Positions 55,428 to 64,000 of a stretch of 64,000 nt of DNA are shown here, one piece after another. The position numbers and the translations under genes are program-made. Each line of letters opens with the position of its first letter. The stretch's first letter is position 1. Source of the DNA: Onishia taeanensis. Lineage in GTDB: Bacteria; Pseudomonadota; Gammaproteobacteria; Pseudomonadales; Halomonadaceae. The DNA lies in NCBI RefSeq assembly GCF_900100755.1, contig NZ_FNCI01000016.1, positions 1 through 64,000 of the forward strand, written 5' to 3'. The notes beneath the pieces are model-generated. The model saw only the letters and a list, made by a program, of their open reading frames with translations, was not told the origin of the DNA and did no database searches.

Positions 55428-57032
55428 ATGAGGATCACCCGATGCCTCACGCTGTGGCTGCTGCTGTGTGCCCTGATGCTTGCACTGCTAGGTAGCGCAC
55501 AGGCGCAGCAGGATGACCCCGGCAAGCCGTTGCTCGAAGCACTTGCCAGTGCCTCCTATGCCGCCAAGAGCGATGCCATTGACGCTATCGTTGCCAGCGG
55601 TGATTCCCGCAGCCGTGCCTGGCTTGAAGCCCTCAACGACGGCAAGCTGCAACAGAACAAGCAGACCGGTCAGTTCGTGGTGGTGTTGGCCAATCGCGGC
55701 CGGAACTGGCCGGTGGAAGATGCCTTGAGCGGTGAGCCGCTCGGCGAGATGTCCCGACGCGAGCTGGACCGTATCGGCATCAATAACGCCCTACGTGGCC
55801 AGCTGCGCAGCACCCTGGCGGTGCTCGATCTCTATGTCGATAACCCTGACGCTCGCCTGCAGGCGGCCAACGACCTGCTCGGTCAGGTCGATGCGGGCAT
55901 GGTGGCGCCGCTCGAGGCGGTGCGGGACCAGGAGCCTAGTGAGGCAGTGCAGGAGCGGCTGACCGAGGCGCTGGCCATTTATCGGCTCGAGCAGGGCGAC
56001 GCCCAGGCTATCGAGACCCTGAGCGGCAGCCTGCATCCCGAGGCGCGAGCCGCCCTCAACGGAGCCGCTGCCAGTGACGATCCCGCCCTTGCCGCCCAGG
56101 CCAAGAAGGCACTGGACGGCATCGAGCAGACCCTCAAGATCAATCGTGGCTTTGAGACGCTGTACTTCGGCCTGAGCCTCGGCTCGGTGCTGGTGCTGGC
56201 GGCGATCGGCCTAGCGATTACCTTTGGCGTGATGGGCGTGATCAACATGGCCCACGGTGAGCTGATCATGCTCGGCGCCTATACCTCCTGGGGAATGCAG
56301 CAGCTGCTGCCGGGTCAGCCGGGCCTTGCCGTTATCCTGTCGATCCCGGCCGGTTTCCTGGTCGCAGGCTTGGCGGGAGTCGCCATCGAGCGCTGCGTGA
56401 TCCAATTCCTCAAGGGGCGTCCGCTCGAGACGTTGCTTGCCACCTTCGGTGTCAGCCTGATCCTCCAGCAACTGGTGCGCACCCTGGTGTCGCCCCTCAA
56501 CCGCACGGTGATAACCCCGGAGTGGATGAGCGGCTCACTGGTCATCAACGATGCGCTGTCGCTGACCCTCAATCGCCTCTATGTGCTCGGCTTCGCGCTG
56601 CTGGTCTTTGCGGCACTGATGCTGGTCATGCGTCGCACTAGACTCGGCCTCGAGGTGCGGGCGGTCACCCAGAATCGCGCCATGGCGCGGTCCATGGGTA
56701 TCCGCGCGACCCGCGTCGATATGCTGACCTTCGGCCTCGGGGCAGGGGTGGCCGGGCTTGCCGGTGTGGCTCTTGCCCAGTTGACCAACGTCGGCCCCAA
56801 CCTCGGCCAGAGCTATATCATCGATTCGTTCATGGTGGTGGTGTTCGGCGGCGTGGGTAACCTCTGGGGCACCCTGGTGGCGGGCATGTCGCTTGGGGTC
56901 ATCAACCAGGTGCTGGAGCCATGGGCGGGCGCGGTGCTGGCCAAGATCATCGTGCTGGTATTCATCATCCTATTCATTCAGAAACGGCCTCGCGGACTCT
57001 TCCCGCAGAAAGGCCGGGCGGCGGAGGGCTGA
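55428..57032 (+). CDS. urtB: Urea ABC transporter permease UrtB
   Basis: The 534-residue protein has a signal-like first helix (about residues 4-25), a soluble periplasmic region of about 200 residues typical of proteobacterial UrtB, and a LivH-type permease domain (about 240-525) with GVMGVINMAHGELIMLGAYTSWGM and the ATPase-contact region RAVTQNRAMARSMGI. ATG 55428 is preferred over 55422 because AAAGGA is seven bases upstream instead of one. Confidence 0.95.
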   Translation: MRITRCLTLWLLLCALMLALLGSAQAQQDDPGKPLLEALASASYAAKSDAIDAIVASGDSRSRAWLEALNDGKLQQNKQTGQFVVVLANRGRNWPVEDALSGEPLGEMSRRELDRIGINNALRGQLRSTLAVLDLYVDNPDARLQAANDLLGQVDAGMVAPLEAVRDQEPSEAVQERLTEALAIYRLEQGDAQAIETLSGSLHPEARAALNGAAASDDPALAAQAKKALDGIEQTLKINRGFETLYFGLSLGSVLVLAAIGLAITFGVMGVINMAHGELIMLGAYTSWGMQQLLPGQPGLAVILSIPAGFLVAGLAGVAIERCVIQFLKGRPLETLLATFGVSLILQQLVRTLVSPLNRTVITPEWMSGSLVINDALSLTLNRLYVLGFALLVFAALMLVMRRTRLGLEVRAVTQNRAMARSMGIRATRVDMLTFGLGAGVAGLAGVALAQLTNVGPNLGQSYIIDSFMVVVFGGVGNLWGTLVAGMSLGVINQVLEPWAGAVLAKIIVLVFIILFIQKRPRGLFPQKGRAAEG

Positions 57033-57036
57033 TTCG

Positions 57037-58193
57037 ATGTCTCTTTCAAGTACGCCGTCTTCAAGCTCGCCGCTTTCCCACCTGTGGCTGACGCGGCCCT
57101 TTAGCGAACGCTCGACGCGCATATTTCTCGCCGTGCTTGCCCTGGCGCTGGCGGTGGTCACGGTGCTGCACTTGGCCTTGCCTGCCGGGCATCCGCTGCA
57201 TGTCTCGAGCTATACCGTGACCCTGCTCGGCAAGTATCTGTGCTATGCGCTGCTGGCGGTAGCGGTGGATCTGGTCTGGGGCTATCTGGGCATCCTGAGC
57301 CTGGGGCATGGGGCCTTTTTCGCCCTGGGCGGCTATGCCATGGGCATGTACCTGATGCGCCAGATCGGCGATCGCGGTGTCTATGGCGATCCGGTGCTGC
57401 CGGACTTCATGGTCTTTCTCAACTGGGACAGCCTGCCGTGGTTCTGGCACGGCTTCGACATGGCCTGGTTCGCCTTCCTGATGGTGATGCTGGCGCCGGG
57501 CCTGCTGGCGCTGCTGTTCGGCTTCCTGGCCTTCCGCTCCCGAGTTACCGGGGTCTATCTGTCGATCATCACCCAGGCGCTGACCTTCGCCCTGATGCTG
57601 GCCTTCTTCCGCAACGAGATGGGCTTTGGCGGCAACAACGGCCTGACCGACTTCCGTGAACTGTTGGGCTTCGATCTGCGAAGCGATGCCACCCGGTTAG
57701 GGCTCTTCCTGGCCTCCGGGGTGGCGCTGGCGCTGGGCTATGTGGTGTGTCGCGGCATCGTGGGCAGCAAGCTTGGCCGGGTATGCATCGCCTCCCGTGA
57801 TGCCGAGGCGCGGGTACGCTTCCTGGGCTATCGCGTCGAGCGGGTACAGCTATGCGTGTTCGTGGTCTCGGCCATGCTCGCGGGTGTCGCCGGTTCCCTC
57901 TATGTGCCCCAGGTGGGGATCATCAATCCCAGCGAGTTCTCACCGCTGTTCTCGATCGAGGTGGTGGTGTGGGTGGCCCTGGGCGGGCGCGGTACCCTCT
58001 ACGGTGCGGTGATCGGCGCCATTCTGGTCAACTATGCCAAGACGGTCTTCACCGGCGTGATGCCCGATGCCTGGCTGTTCGCCCTCGGTGGGCTCTTCGT
58101 GGTGGTCACGGTGCTGCTGCCCAAGGGCATCGCCGGGCTGATGACCCGTCGTCGCAAGGCGGATAGCGATACGCAACTCAAGGAGGCAACGCC

Positions 58194-58197
<4 letters not shown>
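57037..58197 (+). CDS. urtC: Urea ABC transporter permease UrtC
   Basis: The 386-residue LivM-type permease has about ten helices and the blocks DLVWGYLGILSLGHGAFFALGGYAMGMYLMR and FGFLAFRSRVTGVYLSIITQALTFAL. The ATG at 57037 lies four bases after the urtB stop; longer frames overlapping urtB are rejected. The urtD start overlaps its stop (ATGA). Confidence 0.95.
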
Positions 58198-59023
<826 letters not shown>

Positions 59024-59024
<1 letters not shown>

Positions 59025-59722
59025 TGCTCGCGATCGACAAGCTCAACCAGTTCTATGGCGAGAGCCACACCCTGTGGGACCTTGATCTCGAGGTGCCCAA
59101 GGGTGAATGCACCTGCGTGATGGGGCGCAACGGCGTGGGCAAGACGACCCTGCTCAAGTGCGTGATGGGCGAAGTGCCGATCAAGAGCGGCAGCCTGCGC
59201 TTTGACGGCGAGGTGGATCTGACCAGGAAGCGCCTCGAGGAGCGCTCCCGGCTCGGCATCGGCTATGTGCCTCAGGGGCGCCAGATCTTTCCGCTGCTCA
59301 GCGTCGAGGAAAACCTGCGCACCGGGCTTGCCGCGCGCAGGGACGGGAGTCGGCGCATTCCTGACCGAGTCTTCGAGCTGTTTCCGGTGCTCGAGGAGAT
59401 GCGCCATCGCCGCGGTGGCGACCTGTCCGGCGGGCAGCAGCAGCAGCTGGCGATTGGCCGTGCGCTGGTCATCGAGCCGCGACTCTTGATTCTCGACGAG
59501 CCGGGGGAGGGCATCCAGCCCAACATCGTCGCCCAGATTGGCGAGGTGATTCGCCGGCTGATCCGAGAGGATGGCCTGACCGTGCTGCTGGTCGAACAGA
59601 AGCTGCCTTTTGCCCGCAAGTACGCCGACCGCTTCACGATCCTCGATCGCGGCCGCCCGGTGGCTAGCGGTGGCATCGGCGAGCTTTCCGATGACCTGAT
59701 CAAGCAACACCTCACCGTATGA
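59024..59722 (+). CDS. urtE: Urea ABC transporter ATP-binding protein UrtE
   Basis: The 232-residue LivF-type ATPase shows MGRNGVGKTTLLKCVMG, GYVPQGRQIFPLLSVEENL, DLSGGQQQQLAIGRALV and LILDEPGEGIQPNI. It pairs with UrtD under the UrtBC permease. The ureD ATG overlaps its stop, joining urea uptake and urease in a single operon. Confidence 0.95.
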
Positions 59723-60642
59723 CTGTCTTCGAGCCCCTTTCCCCCCAGAAGGCTTGCCCCTTGGCCAGCGGCCACCGCTTCGATGGCGAGCGCCGCTGGG
59801 CGGCATCCATCGACCTTGGCTTTACCCGTCGCGATGAGCCGGCCGGTCCTGTGACCCGCTTGACCCGTGCCCGCCACCAGGGCCCGCTGCGGGTTCAGCG
59901 CCCCTTCTACCCCGAGCCGCGCGATGCCGGTGGGGAGGCCGGGAGCTGTCATGTCTATCTGCTGCATCCGCCCGGTGGGCTGGTCAGCGGCGATGCGCTC
60001 TCGATCGGCGTTCAGGTCGGTCAGGGTGCCCGGGCCCTGGTCACCACGCCGGCCGCCAACAAGCTCTACCGGGCCGACAGCCACGGGGTGGCCTGGACGC
60101 AGCACACCAGCCTCTCGGTAGCGGCCGGCGGTGAACTCGAGTGGCTGCCACAGGAGACCATCGCCTTCGATGGCTCCCGTGGCGTGCAGAGTACCGAGAT
60201 TGCGCTGGAAAAAGAGGCGCGCTGCCTGGGCTGGGAGGTGCTGGCGCTAGGTCGTCCGGCCGGTGAGCTGCCGTTCGTTTCCGGGCATCTGGAGCAGCGT
60301 TTTGCCCTGACCCGCGACGGTCGCCCGCTGTGGCATGAGCGTCAGCTTCTCGACCCGACGCACACGCGCTTTTCTGGGCGTTGGGGGCAGGGCGGCGCCA
60401 GCGTGCAAGCCACGCTGTGGGCGGTAGGCCTCGATGACGAGCCTGCTGCCGTGGACGTCTTGCGCGAGGTGGTGCCTTCCTCTCCCCGCTGGGCAGTGAC
60501 AGTGCGTCAGGGCGTCTTGCTGCTGCGCTATCTGGGCGATGAACGCAATGAAGCCTGGGCGATTTGTCAGGCGGCCTGGGCGCAGTTACGGCCGCTGCTG
60601 CTCGGTCGTGAGGCCTGTGTACCGCGCATCTGGATGACATGA
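59719..60642 (+). CDS. ureD: Urease accessory protein UreD
   Basis: UreD (UreH) binds apo-urease together with UreF and UreG for nickel insertion. The 307-residue protein has [31 protein letters not shown], and [13 protein letters not shown] near the middle, all family blocks. It overlaps urtE by four bases (ATGA). ureA follows after 157 bases of repeat-like sequence. Confidence 0.93.
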   Translation: MTVFEPLSPQKACPLASGHRFDGERRWAASIDLGFTRRDEPAGPVTRLTRARHQGPLRVQRPFYPEPRDAGGEAGSCHVYLLHPPGGLVSGDALSIGVQVGQGARALVTTPAANKLYRADSHGVAWTQHTSLSVAAGGELEWLPQETIAFDGSRGVQSTEIALEKEARCLGWEVLALGRPAGELPFVSGHLEQRFALTRDGRPLWHERQLLDPTHTRFSGRWGQGGASVQATLWAVGLDDEPAAVDVLREVVPSSPRWAVTVRQGVLLLRYLGDERNEAWAICQAAWAQLRPLLLGREACVPRIWMT

Positions 60643-60648
60643 CAGCAG

Positions 60649-60721
60649 CCTGAAGCTTGAAGCCAGAAGCTGGAAGAGGTCGTCATCCGGCCATTGGGAC
60701 TTCAGGCTTCCATCTTCCAGG
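60649..60721. repeat. GAAGCTTGAAGC-type imperfect repeat between ureD and ureA
   Basis: The left part (60650-60676) contains repeated AAGC/GAAG units, and the right part (60699-60721) is partly complementary to it, forming an imperfect inverted repeat. The same flavour of sequence occurs at 23073-23102. It may be a small dispersed intergenic element. Confidence 0.5.
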
Positions 60722-60799
60722 CGGGTTGCGTCGTTCATCCAGCTCGGAAGCGACAGCCTGGGCGCAGAAGAGAAACAACATGATTTGGGAGCTATCGCG

Positions 60800-61102
60800 A
60801 TGGAACTGACCCCGAGAGACAAGGACAAGCTGCTGCTGTTCACGGCGGCCTTGCTTGCCGAGCGCCGACGTGACCGCGGCCTCAAGCTTAATTACCCCGA
60901 AGCGGTGGCGCTGATCAGTGCCGAGATCATGGAGGGGGCCCGGGACGGGCGCAGCGTGGCCGAGATGATGAGTGCCGGGCGCGAGATCCTGACCCGCGAT
61001 GACGTCATGGAGGGGGTGGCCGAGATGGTCGACGAGGTGCAGGTCGAGGCGACCTTCCCGGATGGGACCAAGCTGGTCACCGTTCACAACCCCATCGTCT
61101 AA
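60800..61102 (+). CDS. ureA: Urease gamma subunit
   Basis: The 100-residue small subunit begins [23 protein letters not shown] and contains [24 protein letters not shown] and [19 protein letters not shown], all standard. ATG 60800 is preferred over the TTG at 60785 because GGAG lies nine bases upstream. It forms the trimer with UreB and UreC. A 174-base gap separates it from ureB, more than usual in urease clusters. Confidence 0.97.
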   Translation: MELTPRDKDKLLLFTAALLAERRRDRGLKLNYPEAVALISAEIMEGARDGRSVAEMMSAGREILTRDDVMEGVAEMVDEVQVEATFPDGTKLVTVHNPIV

Positions 61103-61276
61103 AACTGGCTGCACTCGCCCAGGCTGTGTTGGCGTCGCAACGAAAAATGCTCATTTACTAAAGTAAACTCGGGCGCGAGTCCGATCCGCTTTTTCGCCGC
61201 TCGCCGCCTTGCCTGGCCTTCGTTCGCACAGTTTTGCGTCAAAGGGATAACAGCTAATCATGAAAGGGAGATCCCC

Positions 61277-61645
61277 ATGATTCCCGGTGAGTATCAATTG
61301 AAGGACGACGAGATCGCGCTCTGTGAAGGGCTTGAGCGGATCAGCGTGACGGTCGCTAATACCGGTGATCGGCCGATTCAGATCGGCTCCCACTACCACT
61401 TCTTCGAGGCCAACCCGGCGCTTGATTTCGACCGCGCGGCGACCCGTGGCCATCGCCTGGACGTGGCCGCGGGCACGGCGATCCGCTTCGAGCCGGGGCA
61501 GAAGCGTGAGGTGACGCTGATTCCCTTCACCGGCAGCCGCATTGTCTATGGCTTTCGCCAGCAAGTGATGGGTGCGCTCTCTAACGCGCCCGCCGATGCG
61601 CGAACCCCGTCATCCGACGATGCCGATCAAGGAGAGTCGTCATGA
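61277..61645 (+). CDS. ureB: Urease beta subunit
   Basis: The 122-residue protein begins [18 protein letters not shown] and has [20 protein letters not shown] and [23 protein letters not shown]. The C-terminal tail, rich in Ala, Asp and Ser, is variable. AAAGGGAG precedes the ATG. The ureC start overlaps its stop (ATGA). Confidence 0.97.
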   Translation: MIPGEYQLKDDEIALCEGLERISVTVANTGDRPIQIGSHYHFFEANPALDFDRAATRGHRLDVAAGTAIRFEPGQKREVTLIPFTGSRIVYGFRQQVMGALSNAPADARTPSSDDADQGESS

Positions 61646-63363
61646 GCGATACCACGCCTAGCAAGATCAGCCGCCAGGCCTATGCCGATATGTATGGCCC
61701 GACCGTCGGTGATCGCGTTCGCCTCGGTGACACCGAGCTGTGGATCGAGGTCGAGCGGGATGCGGCCTCCTATGGTGATGAGGTCAAGTTCGGCGGCGGC
61801 AAGGTGATCCGCGACGGTATGGGGCAGAGCCAGCGTGCCGATGGCTCGGTGATGGATACGGTCATCACCAATGCCTTGATTCTCGACTGGTGGGGCATCG
61901 TCAAGGCCGACGTAGGCCTGCAGGCCGGGCGCATCGCGGCGATCGGCAAGGCCGGCAACCCAGATACCCAGCCGGGGGTCGACATCATCATTGGCCCGGG
62001 CACTGAGGTGATCGCGGGCGAGGGCAAGATTCTCACCGCCGGCGGCATCGACGCCCATATCCACTTCATCTGTCCTCAGCAGGTCGAAGAGGCCTTGATG
62101 AGCGGAGTGACCACCATGCTCGGCGGCGGTACCGGTCCGGCCACCGGGTCGAACGCCACCACCTGCACGCCGGGCGCCTGGCACATCGGCAAGATGCTAC
62201 AGGCAGTGGATTCGCTGCCCATGAACATCGGCTTTCTGGGCAAGGGCAACGCCAGCCTACCCGAGGCGCTGGAGGCACAGCTGGAGGCGGGGGCCATGGG
62301 GCTCAAGCTCCATGAGGACTGGGGCACCACGCCGGCCTCCATCGATGCCTGCCTGTCGGTGGCTGAGCGCTATGACGTTCAGGTGGCGATTCATACCGAT
62401 ACCCTCAACGAGTCTGGGTTCGTCGAGGACACCTTGGCGGCGTTCAAGGAACGTGGCATTCACACCTATCACACCGAAGGGGCCGGGGGCGGCCATGCGC
62501 CGGACATCCTCACTGCCTGTGCCAAGCCCTATGTGCTGCCGTCATCGACCAACCCGACCCGGCCCTACACGGTCAACACCATCGACGAGCATCTGGATAT
62601 GCTGATGGTCTGCCACCACCTCGATCCCAATATTCCCGAGGACGTGGCCTTCGCCGATTCGCGTATCCGCCGCGAAACCATCGCCGCCGAGGACATTCTC
62701 CATGACATGGGGGTGATCTCGATGATCGCCTCGGACTCACAGGCGATGGGCCGGGTAGGCGAGGTGATCTGCCGCACCTGGCAGACCGCCCATAAGATGA
62801 AGGTCCAGCGCGGCCTGCTGCCGGAGGACGAAGCGCTGGGCGCTGACAACCTGCGAGCCCGGCGTTATATCGCCAAGTACACCATCAACCCGGCGATCAC
62901 CCATGGGCTCAGTCACGAGGTGGGATCTATCGAGGTCGGCAAGCTGGCCGACCTGGTGCTGTGGGACCCGGCCTTCTTCGGCGTCAAGCCGGCGCTAATC
63001 GTCAAGGGCGGGATGATCGCCGCCGCCCCCATGGGCGATCCCAATGCGTCGATTCCCACGCCACAGCCGGTGCATTACCGGCCGATGTTTGGCGCCTTCG
63101 GCAAGGCGGCAAGCGCCACGCGGCTTTCTTTTGTCAGTCAGGCGGCGCTGGATGCGGGCGTCAAGGAGCGACTGGGGCTCGATAGTCCGCTGGTGGCCTG
63201 TCGCGATACTCGGACCGTGCGCAAGTCGGATATGAAGCTCAACGACGCCTGTCCCGCGCTAAGCGTGGATGCGCAGACCTATGAGGTCCGGGCCGATGGC
63301 GAGCTCTTGAGCTGTGAGCCAGCAACCGAGCTGCCACTGGCCCAGCGCTATCACCTGTTCTGA
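61642..63363 (+). CDS. ureC: Urease alpha (catalytic) subunit
   Basis: UreC holds the two-nickel centre that hydrolyses urea to ammonia and carbamate. The 573-residue protein has the nickel ligands H139 and H141 in DAHIHF, the carbamylated lysine K222 in [10 protein letters not shown]251 and H277 in AIHTD and TYHTEG, and the flap C324 with the catalytic H325 in VCHHLD. All are present, so the enzyme should be active once matured. Confidence 0.98.
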   Translation: MSDTTPSKISRQAYADMYGPTVGDRVRLGDTELWIEVERDAASYGDEVKFGGGKVIRDGMGQSQRADGSVMDTVITNALILDWWGIVKADVGLQAGRIAAIGKAGNPDTQPGVDIIIGPGTEVIAGEGKILTAGGIDAHIHFICPQQVEEALMSGVTTMLGGGTGPATGSNATTCTPGAWHIGKMLQAVDSLPMNIGFLGKGNASLPEALEAQLEAGAMGLKLHEDWGTTPASIDACLSVAERYDVQVAIHTDTLNESGFVEDTLAAFKERGIHTYHTEGAGGGHAPDILTACAKPYVLPSSTNPTRPYTVNTIDEHLDMLMVCHHLDPNIPEDVAFADSRIRRETIAAEDILHDMGVISMIASDSQAMGRVGEVICRTWQTAHKMKVQRGLLPEDEALGADNLRARRYIAKYTINPAITHGLSHEVGSIEVGKLADLVLWDPAFFGVKPALIVKGGMIAAAPMGDPNASIPTPQPVHYRPMFGAFGKAASATRLSFVSQAALDAGVKERLGLDSPLVACRDTRTVRKSDMKLNDACPALSVDAQTYEVRADGELLSCEPATELPLAQRYHLF

Positions 63364-63519
63364 GCAATGTTCGATAACCACACGTCGAGCGGCGCCAGTG
63401 GCAGGTCGAAGTAGGGGGCTTTGCCATGGCAAGCAAAAGTAGCTTACCGGGACGTGTTTACAGCGTCCTCGCGAGACTGACGTAGGGTCAGCCGCGGACA
63501 ATTTCTAGAGACGATGCCA
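63364..63519. other. Gap between ureC and ureE
   Basis: This 156-base stretch contains no recognised gene. A weak AGAG at 63507-63510 may serve the ureE start. I see no terminator, so ureE is likely still in the same transcript. Confidence 0.4.
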
Positions 63520-64000
63520 ATGTTGAAATTGATCGAACGCCTAGGGCCCATCGAGGCGAGCCGGGCTAGCGACACCCTGAAGCTGCCCTTCGAGCTTCGG
63601 ATGCGCGGGCGCCTCAAGGCGCAGAGCGATGGCGGGCAGGTCCTGGGGCTGTTTCTCGATCGCGGCCCGGTACTTCGGGATGGAGAAGGGCTCAAGTCAG
63701 ATAGCGGCGAGGTCGTGATCATTCGCGCTGCCGATGAACCGGTCGTTACGGCGCGCATTGATGCCGGGCTGACGCTGGCGAAGCTCTGCTATCACCTCGG
63801 TAACCGCCACGTGGCGCTGGCCATCGGCGCCGACGAGCAGGGCGGCTGGGTGCGCTTCCCGCCGGATCATGTGCTGGAGGAACTGGCAGAGCGGTTAGGC
63901 GCTACGATTCACCATCATCAAGCGCCCTTTGATCCTGAACCCGGCGCCTACGCTCAGGCGGGGCACGGGCATGGCCATTCGCACGGCCATTCGCACGGGC
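63520..64000 (+). CDS. ureE: Urease accessory protein UreE, cut by the window edge
   Basis: UreE is a nickel-binding chaperone that supplies Ni to the UreDFG complex. From ATG 63520 the frame runs 160 codons to the end without a stop. MLKLIERLGPIEASRASDTLKLPFELRMRGR is typical, and the visible end is a His/Gly-rich tail (GHGHGHSHGHSHG) fit for nickel storage. ATG 63514 is also in frame and adds two residues. The C-terminus and the expected ureF and ureG lie beyond the window. Confidence 0.93.
   Translation, partial: MLKLIERLGPIEASRASDTLKLPFELRMRGRLKAQSDGGQVLGLFLDRGPVLRDGEGLKSDSGEVVIIRAADEPVVTARIDAGLTLAKLCYHLGNRHVALAIGADEQGGWVRFPPDHVLEELAERLGATIHHHQAPFDPEPGAYAQAGHGHGHSHGHSHG

Noticed and set aside
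54317-55525. Antisense open frame of 402 codons opposite urtA
   Set aside because: It covers urtA in the complementary frame and crosses a gene border with no ribosome-binding site or domain.

Overview
The window looks like a chromosomal segment of a GC-rich gammaproteobacterium, most likely a member of the Halomonadaceae (Halomonas or a close relative). This is inferred from the block fimV-truA-trpF-trpB-trpA-accD-folC-SPOR-cvpA-purF-metZ, the Pseudomonas/Halomonas-type phhABC plus PhhR phenylalanine catabolic locus, and a urtABCDE plus ureDABC-E nitrogen block. No rRNA, tRNA, CRISPR array or prophage was seen. The only mobile DNA is the 5' end of an IS1182-type transposase at the left edge.

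Layout. 1-591: transposase fragment, hairpins and terminator. 592-13621: housekeeping block on the + strand (pilus-related hub protein FimV, tRNA pseudouridylation, tryptophan, fatty acid, folate, purine and methionine synthesis). 13858-19819: cytochrome b561, YceI, a solitary 2-oxoglutarate dioxygenase (minus strand), a PAS-GGDEF-EAL protein and a MATE exporter. 20062-25866: amino acid catabolism, with dadA, then phhA-phhB-aromatic aminotransferase on the minus strand and the divergent regulator phhR. 25875-30731: ribose uptake operon rbsD-A-C-B-R (minus strand) with a perfect palindromic operator and no rbsK. 30854-35397: RecQ, a diguanylate cyclase and a cyclopropane fatty acid synthase (minus strand). 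35627-40571: thiamine-binding protein, a MarR/HlyD/DUF2955 efflux operon, and an ArgP/LysE pair. 40926-46345: 4-hydroxyphenylpyruvate dioxygenase, an NSS symporter, CysQ, SUMT and an RlpA-like lipoprotein. 46317-53563: a four-gene regulatory chain (short IclR, response regulator, sensor kinase, orphan solute-binding protein) divergent from a tripartite tricarboxylate transporter tctCBA. 53996-64000: urea ABC transporter and urease, running off the right edge inside ureE.

How the genes work together. PhhA converts phenylalanine to tyrosine, PhhB regenerates its pterin cofactor, the aminotransferase makes 4-hydroxyphenylpyruvate, and HppD turns that into homogentisate. TyrR/PhhR-type boxes lie upstream of both phhA and hppD, so PhhR probably ties these two separated loci together. 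Urea is imported by UrtABCDE and hydrolysed by urease; a sigma-54 promoter and an NtrC-type palindrome upstream of urtA indicate control by nitrogen status. The most unusual locus is the IclR-TctD-TctE-SBP chain, whose genes overlap by ATGA junctions and which appears to be a compact signal-detection cassette for the neighbouring carboxylate transporter.
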